A stretch of 64,000 nt of DNA from Moorena sp. SIOASIH (GCF_010671925.1 NZ_JAAHIH010000006.1:186001-250000); one strand, 5' to 3'; numbered from the stretch's first letter, positions 26,044 to 35,856 are shown. Notes: generated by a model not told the origin, from the sequence alone. Numbers and translations: made by a program.

Positions 26044-28344
26044 ATGACAGTTCCCAAAGTGAGCTACCCAAACTCTAGGTGTTCTTCTAACAAACGAGTA
26101 TTTAGGTTACGAGCTGCAACGGTCGTGATGCTGATTCTAGTTACTTGTTTCAGTGCGATCGCTCTAGCTTGGTTGACTGGTCAGGGGCAGATTACCCAGC
26201 TATTTGCTCAGCTGTATATCTGGCAAAGAAACCCACCGATGTGGCTGGAAGCACCAATGGTGACTCAGCACCACTACTTATTACTGCCAACAATTATCTT
26301 AATGGTAGTTGTGCTGGGGGTCACGAAAATCTCTCCCCGTCCTCGCACTTGGTCTAGAAATTTAGTGGTGGGGATTTTGCTAGCACTATTGGGACGATAT
26401 CTGCTCTGGCGAATCTTCTCTACCCTCAATTTAGTGGATCCCCTTAATGGTGTCTTTAGCCTAGGATTATTTTTACTGGAAATGTTGTTGCTAACCAGCA
26501 GTATTATCCAGCTATTTTTAATGTTAAGGGTCAAAAACCGTAGCGCTCAGGCTTCCCAGTTATCAATAGATGTGATTTCAGGAAGGTTTAATCCTTCTGT
26601 GGATATCTTAATCCCAACCTATAATGAACCCTGTTTTATTTTAAAGCGAACAATTATGGGTTGTCAAGGGATAGATTATGACAACAAAAACGTTTATTTA
26701 CTAGATGATACCAAACGTCAAAATGTCAAAGAGCTAGCTGCTGAATTGGGGTGTAACTATATCACTCGTCCAGATAATTCTTATGCCAAAGCGGGAAACT
26801 TAAACCATGCTATTCCAAAAACCTCAGGGGATTTGATTGTATTCTTTGATGCGGATTTTGTCCCAACTAAAAATTTCCTGACTCGCACCGTAGGTTTTTT
26901 TAAAAATAGTAATGTGGGATTAGTCCAAACTCCTCAAAGCTTTTATAATCCTGACCCGATTGCCTACAATTTAGGTTTAGAAGATGTGCTATTGCCAGAA
27001 GAAGAGGTATTTTATAGGCAAGTTCAGCCCATCCGCGATGGTGCTGGCGGTGTGGTTTGTGCCGGAACTTCCTTTGTTGTGAAACGTGATATTATAGAAG
27101 CAGCTGGTGGTTTTGTAACCGATTCTTTGACTGAAGATTACTTTACTGGTATTCGGATAGCAGCGATGGGTTACCAGGTTATTTATTTAGATGAAAAACT
27201 TAGTGCTGGTTTAGCCGCAGAAAATATTGCTGCCCATGTAGCTCAACGATTGCGGTGGGCTCAAGGAACATTACAGGCATTTTTTATTGATGCCAACCCT
27301 CTAACTATTCCGGGGTTAAAACCAATCCAAAGGCTAGCCCATTTAGATGGATTACTAAATTGGTTTACCGGTTTATCTCGCTTCGGATTCCTGTTAATGC
27401 CCCTAGCTTATTCATTTCTAGGGGTGATTCCCTTACAAGCAACGGCTGCTGAATTGTTGTATTTCTTGCTACCTTATTATCTGATACAGCTCACAGTTTT
27501 TTCCTGGTTAAACCTTCGTTCCCGGTCAGGATTGTTGTCGGATATTTACTCATTGCCTTGGTGTGTTCCTCTGAGCATGACAGTGATACAAGTCATGCTG
27601 AATCCCTTTGGCAAAGGATTTAAGGTCACACCCAAAGGCGTAAAACGCGATCGCTTTGTGTTTAACTCCAAGTTGGGATTGCCTTTGATTATCCTATTTA
27701 TCGCGACAGCAGTGAGCCTATGGATGAATTTGAGTACTTCTGTGATGTATTGGGGGAGTGGGATATCAGCTACTGACGCTCAGATGATTCAAGGTCTGAG
27801 TCTAGGTTGGATTTGGAGTATCTATAACCTGATCATGTTGGGTATTGCTTTATTGATTGTACTGGATGTCCCCAATCCTGACCTTTACCAGTGGTTCAAG
27901 TTGCGCCGAGTGGTGCGGCTTGAGATCGGAAATCAGACCGTCTGGGGTATGACCACCAAGATTTCAGAAATTGGTGCTCAAGTGGCCTTGACGGAGGTGG
28001 CTGATTTACGATTAGATACCCGAAACACTGCTACTGAACAGTTGCCAGTGAGACTAGAGATGATCGAGGAAAAGCTACAGTTGTCAGGACTAGTTACTGA
28101 AATTGACAACAGTGGTGAGGAAGCTAGTCTACGGATTATGTTTGACCCATTAACTCTCCAACAGCATCGCACTTTGGTAGAAATGCTCTTTTGTCGTCCG
28201 GGTCGATGGCAGCGACGGGAAAGTCCATCAGAAATGCGATCGCTTTTACTGTTGTTTAAGATTTTGCTGAAACCGCGAGTGCTATTTGATCGCCAGGGTA
28301 AGACAGTACGTCGTGCGGAATGTCAGCCAAACCGAATCCTTTAA
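26044..28344 (+). CDS. Cellulose-synthase-like GT2 glycosyltransferase with PilZ domain
   Basis: This is a membrane-embedded processive beta-glycan synthase of BcsA type, 766 residues. N-terminal membrane segments lie at about 24-46, 78-96, 103-125 and 135-160. The GT-A domain contains the family's catalytic motifs: DDTK at 221-224, DAD at 269-271, TED at 363-365 and QRLRW at 401-405. Further membrane spans follow at about 430-610, then a PilZ-like domain (about 620-720) with RRVVR and a KISEIGA segment, which in BcsA senses cyclic-di-GMP. No bcsB or bcsZ is adjacent. It overlaps the convergent amine oxidase gene tail-to-tail by 4 bp. Product (cellulose or another beta-glucan of the sheath) is inference. 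Confidence 0.9.
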   Translation: MTVPKVSYPNSRCSSNKRVFRLRAATVVMLILVTCFSAIALAWLTGQGQITQLFAQLYIWQRNPPMWLEAPMVTQHHYLLLPTIILMVVVLGVTKISPRPRTWSRNLVVGILLALLGRYLLWRIFSTLNLVDPLNGVFSLGLFLLEMLLLTSSIIQLFLMLRVKNRSAQASQLSIDVISGRFNPSVDILIPTYNEPCFILKRTIMGCQGIDYDNKNVYLLDDTKRQNVKELAAELGCNYITRPDNSYAKAGNLNHAIPKTSGDLIVFFDADFVPTKNFLTRTVGFFKNSNVGLVQTPQSFYNPDPIAYNLGLEDVLLPEEEVFYRQVQPIRDGAGGVVCAGTSFVVKRDIIEAAGGFVTDSLTEDYFTGIRIAAMGYQVIYLDEKLSAGLAAENIAAHVAQRLRWAQGTLQAFFIDANPLTIPGLKPIQRLAHLDGLLNWFTGLSRFGFLLMPLAYSFLGVIPLQATAAELLYFLLPYYLIQLTVFSWLNLRSRSGLLSDIYSLPWCVPLSMTVIQVMLNPFGKGFKVTPKGVKRDRFVFNSKLGLPLIILFIATAVSLWMNLSTSVMYWGSGISATDAQMIQGLSLGWIWSIYNLIMLGIALLIVLDVPNPDLYQWFKLRRVVRLEIGNQTVWGMTTKISEIGAQVALTEVADLRLDTRNTATEQLPVRLEMIEEKLQLSGLVTEIDNSGEEASLRIMFDPLTLQQHRTLVEMLFCRPGRWQRRESPSEMRSLLLLFKILLKPRVLFDRQGKTVRRAECQPNRIL

Positions 28345-29564
28345 CCAGATATGGGTTCTGATCTTGCCTGATGAATCTGTTTAGCAGCCCTTAGTCCAGA
28401 TTCTAATGCCCCCTGTAACCATCCCCTAGTAGAAGAGGTATGTTCTCCAGCAAAATAAATTCGTCCTTCTCTACGTCTGAGTTCATTAAACAAATTGTCT
28501 TCTTGAGCTTTACTCGGATATGCCCAACCTGCCCTCGACCAAGGGTCATTCGTCCAAGAATGAGTTATAGCACTCAGCTGATAGTTACCAACTCCAGGTA
28601 AAATCTCTTCCCACTGCTGTAGTAATTGAGCTAATCTTTGCTCTGGGTCTAGAGCATCCATAGCTAGAGCAGCTTCCCCCTTTAGATAGGAATGCAAAAT
28701 CCCTGTTTTTCCGGGACTATCCCAAGTGGGTTGCCACAGTTCTTCAGGGCGATCGCTAAATAAACCCCAACCATTTAAACCTTCTTTTTCCCAGAAACGT
28801 TCGGGAAATTCCACAAACATTCGAGTAGCAGGGCGATAGTTGTAACCACCCGAAAAAGCCATCTGTTTTTGAGGAGACAGTGGCGGATTAAAAGCGATCT
28901 GTCCCAGCACCGGCATAGGTACAGTGCAAAGTACAGAATCCCCATTGTATTGCCGTCCAGATTTACAAAAAACTCTAACCCCTAGAGATGTTTGTTCGAT
29001 GCGAGTGACGGCATCACCAATATTAATTTTCCCGGCTAGAGCCGTGGCAAAAGCTTGTGGCAACCGATCTGAACCCCGCCCAATCTTAGTCCATTCCAAT
29101 ATTCGTCCTTTTGGCCAGGATCTGGCTAATTCATCGGCAGAAACTAGGGTCCGTTGACCATCTTTCCACCTAATGTAAAGCCCTTCCCTGGGATAAAAAA
29201 GCTTTAGACCTAAACCGAAGTGTTTAATATAGGCAAGGGTTAGATCGTGATCTGGAGGAATCCTTGCGGCTCCTGCTTCCACGAAATGTCCTTCGCTAAA
29301 ATGACCCCGCAGAGTTAAAACTCTACCGCCCACTCGCTCGCGGGCTTCTAAAACCGTCACTGTATGACCCACTGCCGCCAGCTCATAGGCTGCTACCAGA
29401 CCAGAGACCCCAGCCCCTACAACGATCGTTTTCTGAGGTGGCAACCCTGGTTTTAATTTTCCTGGAGTGCTTGAGGTTTGGGCTTTAACTTGAGCATAGA
29501 TTGTTGTAGTAGCAAAGGTTAAGGCACTACGCAATAAAAATTTACGGCGATTAAGTTTGAACAT
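28341..29564 (-). CDS. Flavin-containing amine oxidase with Tat-like signal
   Basis: This is an FAD-dependent monoamine/L-amino-acid oxidase-family protein of about 407 residues. From the ATG at 29564 it begins MFKLNRRKFLLRSALTFATT, a twin-arginine-like signal that suggests export of the folded flavoprotein. The dinucleotide-binding motif VVGAGVSGLVAAYELAAVG and the following ARERVGGRV are clear; the C-terminal FAD contact YFAGEHTSS is present. The open frame continues 27 codons further upstream to 29645, but that stretch (TLCSYIKKSLNN) is the tail of the duplicated metallophosphatase fragment, so I chose the internal ATG. Substrate is unknown. The upstream region derives from the duplication, so the promoter may have been replaced. 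Confidence 0.82.
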   Translation of the reverse strand: MFKLNRRKFLLRSALTFATTTIYAQVKAQTSSTPGKLKPGLPPQKTIVVGAGVSGLVAAYELAAVGHTVTVLEARERVGGRVLTLRGHFSEGHFVEAGAARIPPDHDLTLAYIKHFGLGLKLFYPREGLYIRWKDGQRTLVSADELARSWPKGRILEWTKIGRGSDRLPQAFATALAGKINIGDAVTRIEQTSLGVRVFCKSGRQYNGDSVLCTVPMPVLGQIAFNPPLSPQKQMAFSGGYNYRPATRMFVEFPERFWEKEGLNGWGLFSDRPEELWQPTWDSPGKTGILHSYLKGEAALAMDALDPEQRLAQLLQQWEEILPGVGNYQLSAITHSWTNDPWSRAGWAYPSKAQEDNLFNELRRREGRIYFAGEHTSSTRGWLQGALESGLRAAKQIHQARSEPISG

Positions 29565-29576
29565 AGAGTTACTGCA

Positions 29577-30777
29577 ATCCTGGAGAATCACTAGATTGAA
29601 ATTATTCAAGCTTTTCTTGATATAAGAACATAGGGTTGAGGCCACTTTTTCGGGTTGGAATCACGTCCGTTTAGAGGACATGGGTTCTTTCACCTCAAAA
29701 ATTTCCACATCCATCAGCGAACCTAGAAAATTTTCGGTACTTTCTACAAACTTTTGGACCTTGAGATCGGCATCAAAATGGCTGGCTGGTAACAGATGAA
29801 CAGCACTATGCCACTGCTCGGAAGCATCCCACCAGACATCAACAACAACCACATTAGTAGCATCAGCACCAGCCTTAACAATCAGACTCCGCTCAATTTT
29901 CTCAATATAAATCTCATGCTCGTGCCCCCCAACAATTACAGGAACCTTACCACTAAGTTGGTCATCTTGCTCGATCCCCGTGGCTAGTTCCCGATCTTCG
30001 GCAATGGTCTGATCGGTCAGCGGAATCAGCATGGTTGCGTCATTGGAACACTTAGACCAGGTTTCTTTTAACGCATCAAAGATCGGTTGAATGGTTAGGT
30101 TCGCCCCGGGTCGGAAAGTATTGATCTTACTAGTGCAAAATCCAGCAAAGGCAACTCTACGAGAACCGACTTCAACAATGTCATATTTCGGAAGCAGCTG
30201 ACCACTGGCATCCACAATTGGCAAGTCCAAGATGTTGCTATTTAAGCATTTCCCTTCGTAGGTTTTAAAACGCTCACCTAGGACATCCACGGTCACATCG
30301 AATTCATGGTTGCCCAAGCAAATATAATCAATGTTGACTACCTTGAGCACGTCCAGCATGGCTTTACCGCCATCAAGTGAGGTAATTAAACAAGGAGAGA
30401 GAAAGTCTCCGCTGAGGCAGGCAATCACCACGGCATATTCCGATGTTTCCTTCAGGGATTTAATCACTGTTTCCACGTAGGGATAATTCTTGATGTCGTA
30501 AACATCATTGATCGAAATGATTCTGAGATAGTTGCCCACCGCCTCTCGGGGTTTGGGCAGATACAATCGAGGAGTTGTCATGAGGGGAAGTAATATTTAG
30601 TAATATTTCCGGAATTTAATATAGAAATAGGATAAACAAAGAGATAAGTAAAAAATATAATTAAAATAGTTTCTTAAGAATTACACTGATGCCAGTGACA
30701 GCGTTGGTGAATACAGAAATGAATCGGGAGCAGGCACCGGAACATCCCAAGACTTGAGGTTTGGTCGTGATTTAGGA
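29577..30777. repeat. Segmental duplication copy A (1.2 kb)
   Basis: It aligns end to end with 34852-36052 in the same orientation (both 1201 bp). The match covers the 5' two-thirds of the metallophosphatase gene and about 195 bp upstream of its start, ending at a shared TTTAGGA. Differences are scattered substitutions, so the copy is not very recent. Together the copies flank the 30.8-34.8 kb segment as direct repeats. Confidence 0.88.
29661..30581 (-). pseudogene. Truncated metallophosphatase / 5'-nucleotidase copy
   Basis: The 306-residue product is the N-terminal calcineurin-like phosphoesterase domain of the intact gene at 34171-35856 (about 95% identical by eye, for example GNHEFDV and VGGHEHEIYIEKIERS). 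It stops at TGA (29661-29663) where the intact copy has CGA (Arg). After the stop the similarity continues in the same frame to about 29577, then breaks off, so the 5'-nucleotidase C-terminal domain and the EF-hands are missing. The isolated metal-binding domain might still fold, but the gene is most simply a truncated duplicate. The frame then runs, without another stop, into the amine oxidase gene. Confidence 0.8.
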
Positions 30778-30812
30778 CCAGGGTAAACCCATGTTATTTT
30801 GAAATGCCTATA

Positions 30813-30856
30813 GGTGCGCTTTCCGTTGGCGAATTAAATTCGCCACGGGTCGCACC
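30813..30856. repeat. GGTGCG...CGCACC palindromic repeat, copy 1
   Basis: Outer arms GGTGCG/CGCACC enclose a perfect inner palindrome GGCGAATTAAATTCGCC. Identical or near-identical copies are at 37397-37440 and 59602-59645. Confidence 0.85.
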
Positions 30857-30915
30857 TCTGGATATGATTATCTTACGATAAGTATTTTTGCTTATGAATT
30901 TTGAAATTTTGGTTA

Positions 30916-30961
30916 GGTGCGCTTTCCGCATCTAATTATTAAATTCGCCACGGGTCGCACC
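30916..30961. repeat. GGTGCG...CGCACC palindromic repeat, degenerate copy 2
   Basis: It has the same outer arms and the same CTTTCCG and TTCGCCACGGGT parts, but the left half of the inner palindrome is eroded (GCATCTAATTATT). Confidence 0.75.
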
Positions 30962-31308
30962 TCTGGATCGCTTCTGAGTAAGGCTTATAGAATTTAGATC
31001 CGTTTGCCCTGCCTGTTAGCAGGGCTATTTCATTGACAATTTGCGATCGCTGAAAGCGGGACTTCGTCCATCGCCTTTGGCTGGCTCTTCGAGCCATCGC
31101 GGCGACTGAGTATGGTATTATCTGAGGGGTCGGTTTTTTTTCTTGTCTGATGGTTATTTACCACTTGGGCCCTTGTGGGACCTGTCTAGGTCAGCAATAA
31201 AAAAGACATGGAAACCTGACAAAAGTTGATGACTGTATCATTTAATGCTGTTAATTTTGTCCTACTTGTTGAATAATCGAGTAGATTAGTATAGAGAATA
31301 TCGACAGA

Positions 31309-31746
31309 ATGACTAGAGTTTTTACAAGTGCTGTTATCAATACTCATATTGATAAAGTCTGGATGAAGATCAGAGATTTTAATGCTCTGCCTAACTGGCA
31401 TCCAGCTATTGCTAACAGTTACATAGAAAATGATGAACCTAGCGATAAAGTTGGCTGTATTCGTAATTTCAATCTCAAAGAAGGGGGGAATATTCGAGAG
31501 AAGCTATTGGTTCTAAGCGACTTAGATTATTTATTTTCCTACTCAATTCTCGAATCCCCCATGCCATTAACGAACTATGTGGCAACATTTCAGCTTAAGC
31601 CAATCACAGATGGAGATCGAACTTATGCTGAATGGACAGCAATATTTGACTGTGACCCCCAAGACGAAAATCATCTGATTAAGTTAGTAGGTGATGGTGT
31701 TTTTCAGACAGGTTTCAACGCATTGAACCAGATATTTAATAAATAA
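31309..31746 (+). CDS. SRPBCC-family (polyketide cyclase/Bet v1-like) protein
   Basis: The 145-residue protein has the START/SRPBCC pattern seen in MxaD-like and polyketide cyclase/dehydrase families: VFTSAVINTHIDKVW at the start, then FNALPNWHPAI and GCIRNFNL, a central strand REKLLVLSDLDYLFSYSI and TYAEWTAIFDCDP near the end, followed by a long C-terminal helix. Such proteins bind hydrophobic ligands in a cavity. It is the first of three co-directional genes (15 bp before the cupin gene), so it probably works with the cupin and the GMC-type oxidoreductase on a small molecule. The substrate cannot be told from sequence. Confidence 0.82.
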   Translation: MTRVFTSAVINTHIDKVWMKIRDFNALPNWHPAIANSYIENDEPSDKVGCIRNFNLKEGGNIREKLLVLSDLDYLFSYSILESPMPLTNYVATFQLKPITDGDRTYAEWTAIFDCDPQDENHLIKLVGDGVFQTGFNALNQIFNK

Positions 31747-31761
31747 TGAATAACCGTTCAA

Positions 31762-32277
31762 ATGGCAGATGCACAGTATTGGATAGAGAAACTAAAACTC
31801 GATAAATTAGAAGAAATTGGCGGCTACTTTCGCTCACATCTTAAATCAGAAAAAACCGTCTCTCAGATAGCTGCTTCAGAAGGTGGCAATGATCGTAGAT
31901 TGTGGGAAGTCAATTATTACCTCCTGCAGAATAATGATGTTACAGCACTTCATCAACTCAAGCAAGATGAAATATGGCATTTTTACGCGGGTAACCCATT
32001 GGCTCTTCATATATTCCCCAATGATGGAAATTACCGGAAAATTAAGCTGGGTAGTAACTTGGACGCGGGTGAAGTTTTTCAAGCAGTTGCAACCCATGAT
32101 ACTTGGTTTGGGGCGACAATGGTTGAACCCAATTCTTTTGCACTAGTTGGTACTACTCTAGCGCCCGGTTGGCATCCAACCGATTCCACAAAACCTACTC
32201 CTAATCAGTTGGAAAAATTGATGGAAATTTATCCGCAACATCAAGAGTTAATTAAGCGATTAACGCTTAGTATATAG
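31762..32277 (+). CDS. Cupin-domain protein (DUF985 / cupin_5 family)
   Basis: The 171-residue protein matches the DUF985 cupin family: YWIEKLKLDKLEEIGGYFR at the start, then YYLLQNNDVTALHQLKQDEI and WHFYAGNPLALHIF, and a late VATHDTWFGATM and LVGTTLAPGWHP segment. The conserved His residues in these motifs would bind a metal in the beta barrel. Family function is generally unknown. It lies 15 bp after the SRPBCC gene and 36 bp before the GMC-like oxidoreductase, suggesting one transcript. The ATG at 31762 is chosen because family members start close to the LKLxxLEEIGGY segment. Confidence 0.85.
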   Translation: MADAQYWIEKLKLDKLEEIGGYFRSHLKSEKTVSQIAASEGGNDRRLWEVNYYLLQNNDVTALHQLKQDEIWHFYAGNPLALHIFPNDGNYRKIKLGSNLDAGEVFQAVATHDTWFGATMVEPNSFALVGTTLAPGWHPTDSTKPTPNQLEKLMEIYPQHQELIKRLTLSI

Positions 32278-32313
32278 CTGTAATTTATATTAAATCGTTG
32301 TATAGCAACGTTT

Positions 32314-34047
32314 ATGACTGTATTCTCATCACCAAATCTTAATTATGGGTATCCCAGGCCTGGTCAACAGGAACTTAATAGTCAAGACATCATGAACCAT
32401 GTCTTTTTTCTTTCCCCCAGTGAATGGAAAAAGACGCGAGAAGAAAAACAATTTGACTATATCGTTATTGGCAGTGGCTTTTGTGCTCTTGGCTTTATTG
32501 AGAGAGTTATTAATAAAGATGATAATGCCAGAATTCTGCTCATCGAACGCGGGTCATTTTTCCTGCCAGAACACGTTCAAAACTTACCGACTTCCTACCA
32601 AAAACTGTTACTCAAGCAGGCGTTAAAAACCTTTCCCTGGACTTTATCATCTAAGACCCTTAATCTTAATAAATATATTAAATGGCAGCATGGGATAATC
32701 CCCTTTTTCGGAGGTGGCTCGACCCTATGGAGTGCCTGGTGCCCGGAACCGACAACAGCGGAAATGAACGGTTGGCCTCAAGCAACGATTAAGGCAGCCC
32801 AAGACTATTTTAAGACGGCGAAAATGTTGCTGAATGTGGTTGGAGCCAATGACGAAGAAACCGGAAATATCTTTGACCACTGGCAAAATAAACTAACTGA
32901 GAGATTGAAGCAGAATCTTCAGGATATTAAGTCAGCCACCCGCGTCCAACATGCTCAGATTGCCGTTGGCACTCCAACGATTACATCCACTGACGTGGAA
33001 AAGTTTTCCACACCAGGGCCACTTCTGGATGAGGTAATAAAATGCCAGGAAGAAGCCAAAAAACGTCAGATTGATTCCCGACTGAGTATTGTCACCGAAT
33101 GTACAGTGACACGGATCTGGCAACAGGAAAACCAAGCAACAGCATTGGAAACAACCCGTGGGGTGGTCAATGTTGGCGATAGTAAAGTTATTTTAGCCAT
33201 GGGGAGTATACCGTCAACAACCCTGGTTTTGAATTCTTTTCCACAGGCAAAAAATGCGGGTAAGCGGTTTACCGGCCACTTTATCAGTGCCATTGTTGCC
33301 CGTATTCCCCGAGACGACTTTCTGGAAATCTTTGACTGGGAAGAAAGCATTAAAGATGATTTAAGGAAAAAAAATCTGGAGTTGGCAGCTATCTACTTGG
33401 CTGGCGTCGATCAGGAAACTCAGGGACAATATCACATTCAACTCTCAGCTATATCCGATCCTGACCCAACTAATAAGACTCACATTGATACAGCGGCTCG
33501 TAATATGCCGGATGTGGTAGCCACCGCCTCACCCAAGCAACTTGAGACATCCAAGGATTACATCGTGTTTGTCTGTGCGGTTCTGGGTGAACTATTCGAT
33601 AACCCTGGTAACGGATTAGAAAAAAATGATGGGGACGATCCCACAACCAATGTTACCCTGCAAGTGTTGGAAACGGACAAAGACTTATCCCTGTGGGATA
33701 CTATGGACAAAGCCACTTTTGAGGTTCTTGAGCAGGGTTTGTCCCCAAAAGGAAAAGACCGAGTAGAATATTGGCACGGTGATCCCGATACGGGACAATG
33801 GAAGCGCGAACGCCACAAAACTCGTGTTCCCGGATTGGTACACGAAGCCTCAACCATGTGGATTGGGGATGATGAAGAGGCTGTTGTCGGATTAGATTAT
33901 CGGCTCAAGGGTGTAGAGAACGTCTATATCACCGGAGCTTCACTTTGGCCCACTGGCGGTTCTTGGAACCCAACGTTGACCATGGTTGCCCTTGCCCAAC
34001 ATCTAGCCGATAACCTAACCGAACAAGCAAAGGAAACTAAGACATAG
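32314..34047 (+). CDS. GMC-type FAD-dependent oxidoreductase
   Basis: The 577-residue flavoprotein has an N-terminal dinucleotide-binding motif IVIGSGFCALGFIERV (about residues 50-65), an acidic end of beta-2 (LIERG), an aromatic FAD contact region GGGSTLWSAWCPEP and a C-terminal GMC-oxidoreductase block GLDYRLKGVENVYITGASLWP followed by GGSWNPTLTM (His/Asn-type active-site region; quoted in parts). The family oxidises alcohols, sugars or similar substrates. It is the third gene of the SRPBCC-cupin-oxidoreductase set and probably performs the chemistry. The set lies exactly between the two copies of the 1.2-kb duplication. Confidence 0.85.
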   Translation: MTVFSSPNLNYGYPRPGQQELNSQDIMNHVFFLSPSEWKKTREEKQFDYIVIGSGFCALGFIERVINKDDNARILLIERGSFFLPEHVQNLPTSYQKLLLKQALKTFPWTLSSKTLNLNKYIKWQHGIIPFFGGGSTLWSAWCPEPTTAEMNGWPQATIKAAQDYFKTAKMLLNVVGANDEETGNIFDHWQNKLTERLKQNLQDIKSATRVQHAQIAVGTPTITSTDVEKFSTPGPLLDEVIKCQEEAKKRQIDSRLSIVTECTVTRIWQQENQATALETTRGVVNVGDSKVILAMGSIPSTTLVLNSFPQAKNAGKRFTGHFISAIVARIPRDDFLEIFDWEESIKDDLRKKNLELAAIYLAGVDQETQGQYHIQLSAISDPDPTNKTHIDTAARNMPDVVATASPKQLETSKDYIVFVCAVLGELFDNPGNGLEKNDGDDPTTNVTLQVLETDKDLSLWDTMDKATFEVLEQGLSPKGKDRVEYWHGDPDTGQWKRERHKTRVPGLVHEASTMWIGDDEEAVVGLDYRLKGVENVYITGASLWPTGGSWNPTLTMVALAQHLADNLTEQAKETKT

Positions 34048-34170
34048 GAGATGGAACAGGGGTAGTGCCTTTCAGGGCACTACCCACCCCGTCCTAGCAT
34101 TGATAAAATCCAACAGCTTTGGCCGTTCTAACCCTTGGTTCGGGTCTTGCAAAGCAACACCTTTTTATCA

Positions 34171-35856
34171 TTACATTGCTAACAATGCCAGTTCATCCAT
34201 CGACACCATACCATCTTTATCGACATCCAACACCTCAAACATCAGGCTAATTAATTCTTTCTGGGTGCAGCCTGTCCGTTTTGCCAATGCTCCCTGTACT
34301 TCTGCCGGGGAAATATAGCCATCTTGATTTTGATCGAGAAAGGCAAAGGCATTTTTGAAACCCTGTTTCAGCTCTTCTGTGGTCATTTTCCCATCGCCAT
34401 CGGCGTCCCATTCCTCATAATTAATTAGGACTCTCCAGGCATCTTTCATACAGCTTTCTACGATCAGGTTTTGGCCTGGAAGACATTGCTCCAAAGCTGG
34501 AGCACCTCCATTTGCGTTGACATAATCTACCAACGGTTTGATTTGATCGAGCCCCCTCAGCAAGAATTGGACAATACTGAGGGTGTAAATCTTTTGGGGG
34601 TCAAATGGGGCGTGGTTAATGCTGACAATTTTCAGACTGGGGTAGTCTTCAACTACTACATCAAGATCGGCATGGAGAAAATTGGATGCTTCCCGCTCGG
34701 GCGTGCCGCGAGTTTCGGTAATAGACTCTTGTAAGACGTACCCAGGCACCTGAATCAAGGCCATTTGGGTATCCAATGGCATCTCTTCCAACAAATCCCT
34801 ATATCTGAACGATTCTCCCTTCTCATAGTATCGCTTACCCCGAAAGGATCCTCCCTGGATCATAACTATATCGACATTATTCAAGCTTTTCTTGATATAA
34901 GAACATAGGATTGAGGCCACTTTTTCGGGTTGGAATCGCGTCCGTTTAGAGGACATCGGTTCTTTCACCTCAAAAATTTCTACATCCATGAGCGAACCTA
35001 GAAAATTTTGGGTACTTTCTACAAACTTTTGGACCTTGGGATCGGCATCAAAATGGCTGGTTGGCAACAGATGAACAGCACTATGCCACTGCTCGGAAGC
35101 ATCCCACCACACATCAACAACAACCACATTAGTAGCATCAGCACCAGCTTTAACAATCAGACTCCGCTCAATTTTCTCAATATAAATCTCATGCTCGTGC
35201 CCCCCAACAATTACAGGAACCTTACCACTAAGTTGGTGATCTTGCTGGATCCCAGTGGCTAGTTCCCGATCTTCTGCAATGGTCTGATGGGTCAGGGGAA
35301 TCAGCATAGTTGCGTCATTGGAACACTTAGACCAGGTTTCCTTTAAAGCATCAAATATCGGTTGAATGGTTAGGTTCGTCCCTGGTCTGAAAAGATCGGT
35401 ATTGTTAGTGCAAAATCCACCAAAGGCAACTCTATGAGAACCGACTTCAACAATGTCATATTTCGGAAGTGGCTGACCACTGGCATCCACAATTGGCAAG
35501 TCCAAGATGTTGCTATTTAAGCATTTTCCTTCGTAGGTTTTGAAACGCTCACGCAGGACATCGACGGTAACATCGAATTCATGGTTGCCCAAGCAAATAT
35601 AATCAATGTTGACTAGCTTAAGCACGTCCAGCATGGCTTTACCCCCATCAACTGAGGTAAGTAAACAAGGAGAGAGAAAGTCTCCACTGAGGCAGGCAAT
35701 CACCACGGCATCTTCCGATGTTTCCTTTAGGGATTGAATCACTGTTTCCACGTAGGGATAATTCTTGATGTCGTAAACATCATTGATCGAAATAATTCTG
35801 AGATAGTTTCCCACTGCCTCTCGGGGTTTTGGCAGATACAATCGAGGAGTTGTCAT
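34171..35856 (-). CDS. Bifunctional metallophosphatase/5'-nucleotidase with C-terminal EF-hands
   Basis: This is the full-length 561-residue enzyme. Residues about 15-290 form a calcineurin-like phosphoesterase (IISINDVYD, SGDFLSP, GNHEFDV and GGHEHE metal-binding motifs). About 310-480 is the 5'-nucleotidase C-terminal substrate domain (IQGGSFRGKRYY; VQFLLRGLDQI). The last 80 residues carry three EF-hand calcium loops: DADGDGKMTTEE, DQNQDGYISPAE and DVDKDGMVSMDE. No signal peptide is visible. Expected activity is hydrolysis of nucleotide or sugar phosphates with calcium control, by family analogy. A truncated duplicate lies at 29661-30581. It is convergent with the GMC gene, 123 bp apart. 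Confidence 0.9.
   Translation of the reverse strand: MTTPRLYLPKPREAVGNYLRIISINDVYDIKNYPYVETVIQSLKETSEDAVVIACLSGDFLSPCLLTSVDGGKAMLDVLKLVNIDYICLGNHEFDVTVDVLRERFKTYEGKCLNSNILDLPIVDASGQPLPKYDIVEVGSHRVAFGGFCTNNTDLFRPGTNLTIQPIFDALKETWSKCSNDATMLIPLTHQTIAEDRELATGIQQDHQLSGKVPVIVGGHEHEIYIEKIERSLIVKAGADATNVVVVDVWWDASEQWHSAVHLLPTSHFDADPKVQKFVESTQNFLGSLMDVEIFEVKEPMSSKRTRFQPEKVASILCSYIKKSLNNVDIVMIQGGSFRGKRYYEKGESFRYRDLLEEMPLDTQMALIQVPGYVLQESITETRGTPEREASNFLHADLDVVVEDYPSLKIVSINHAPFDPQKIYTLSIVQFLLRGLDQIKPLVDYVNANGGAPALEQCLPGQNLIVESCMKDAWRVLINYEEWDADGDGKMTTEELKQGFKNAFAFLDQNQDGYISPAEVQGALAKRTGCTQKELISLMFEVLDVDKDGMVSMDELALLAM

Larger units (their letters stand above)
30582..31308. other. Intergenic stretch with palindromic repeats
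   Basis: The first 195 bp belong to the duplication (copy A). Then come two GGTGCG...CGCACC palindromes (30813-30856, 30916-30961), a 7-bp stem GCCCTGC/GCAGGGC hairpin (31006-31025) and an inverted copy of the GCGATGGACGAAGTCCCGC module (about 31048-31073). No gene is visible. Confidence 0.6.
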
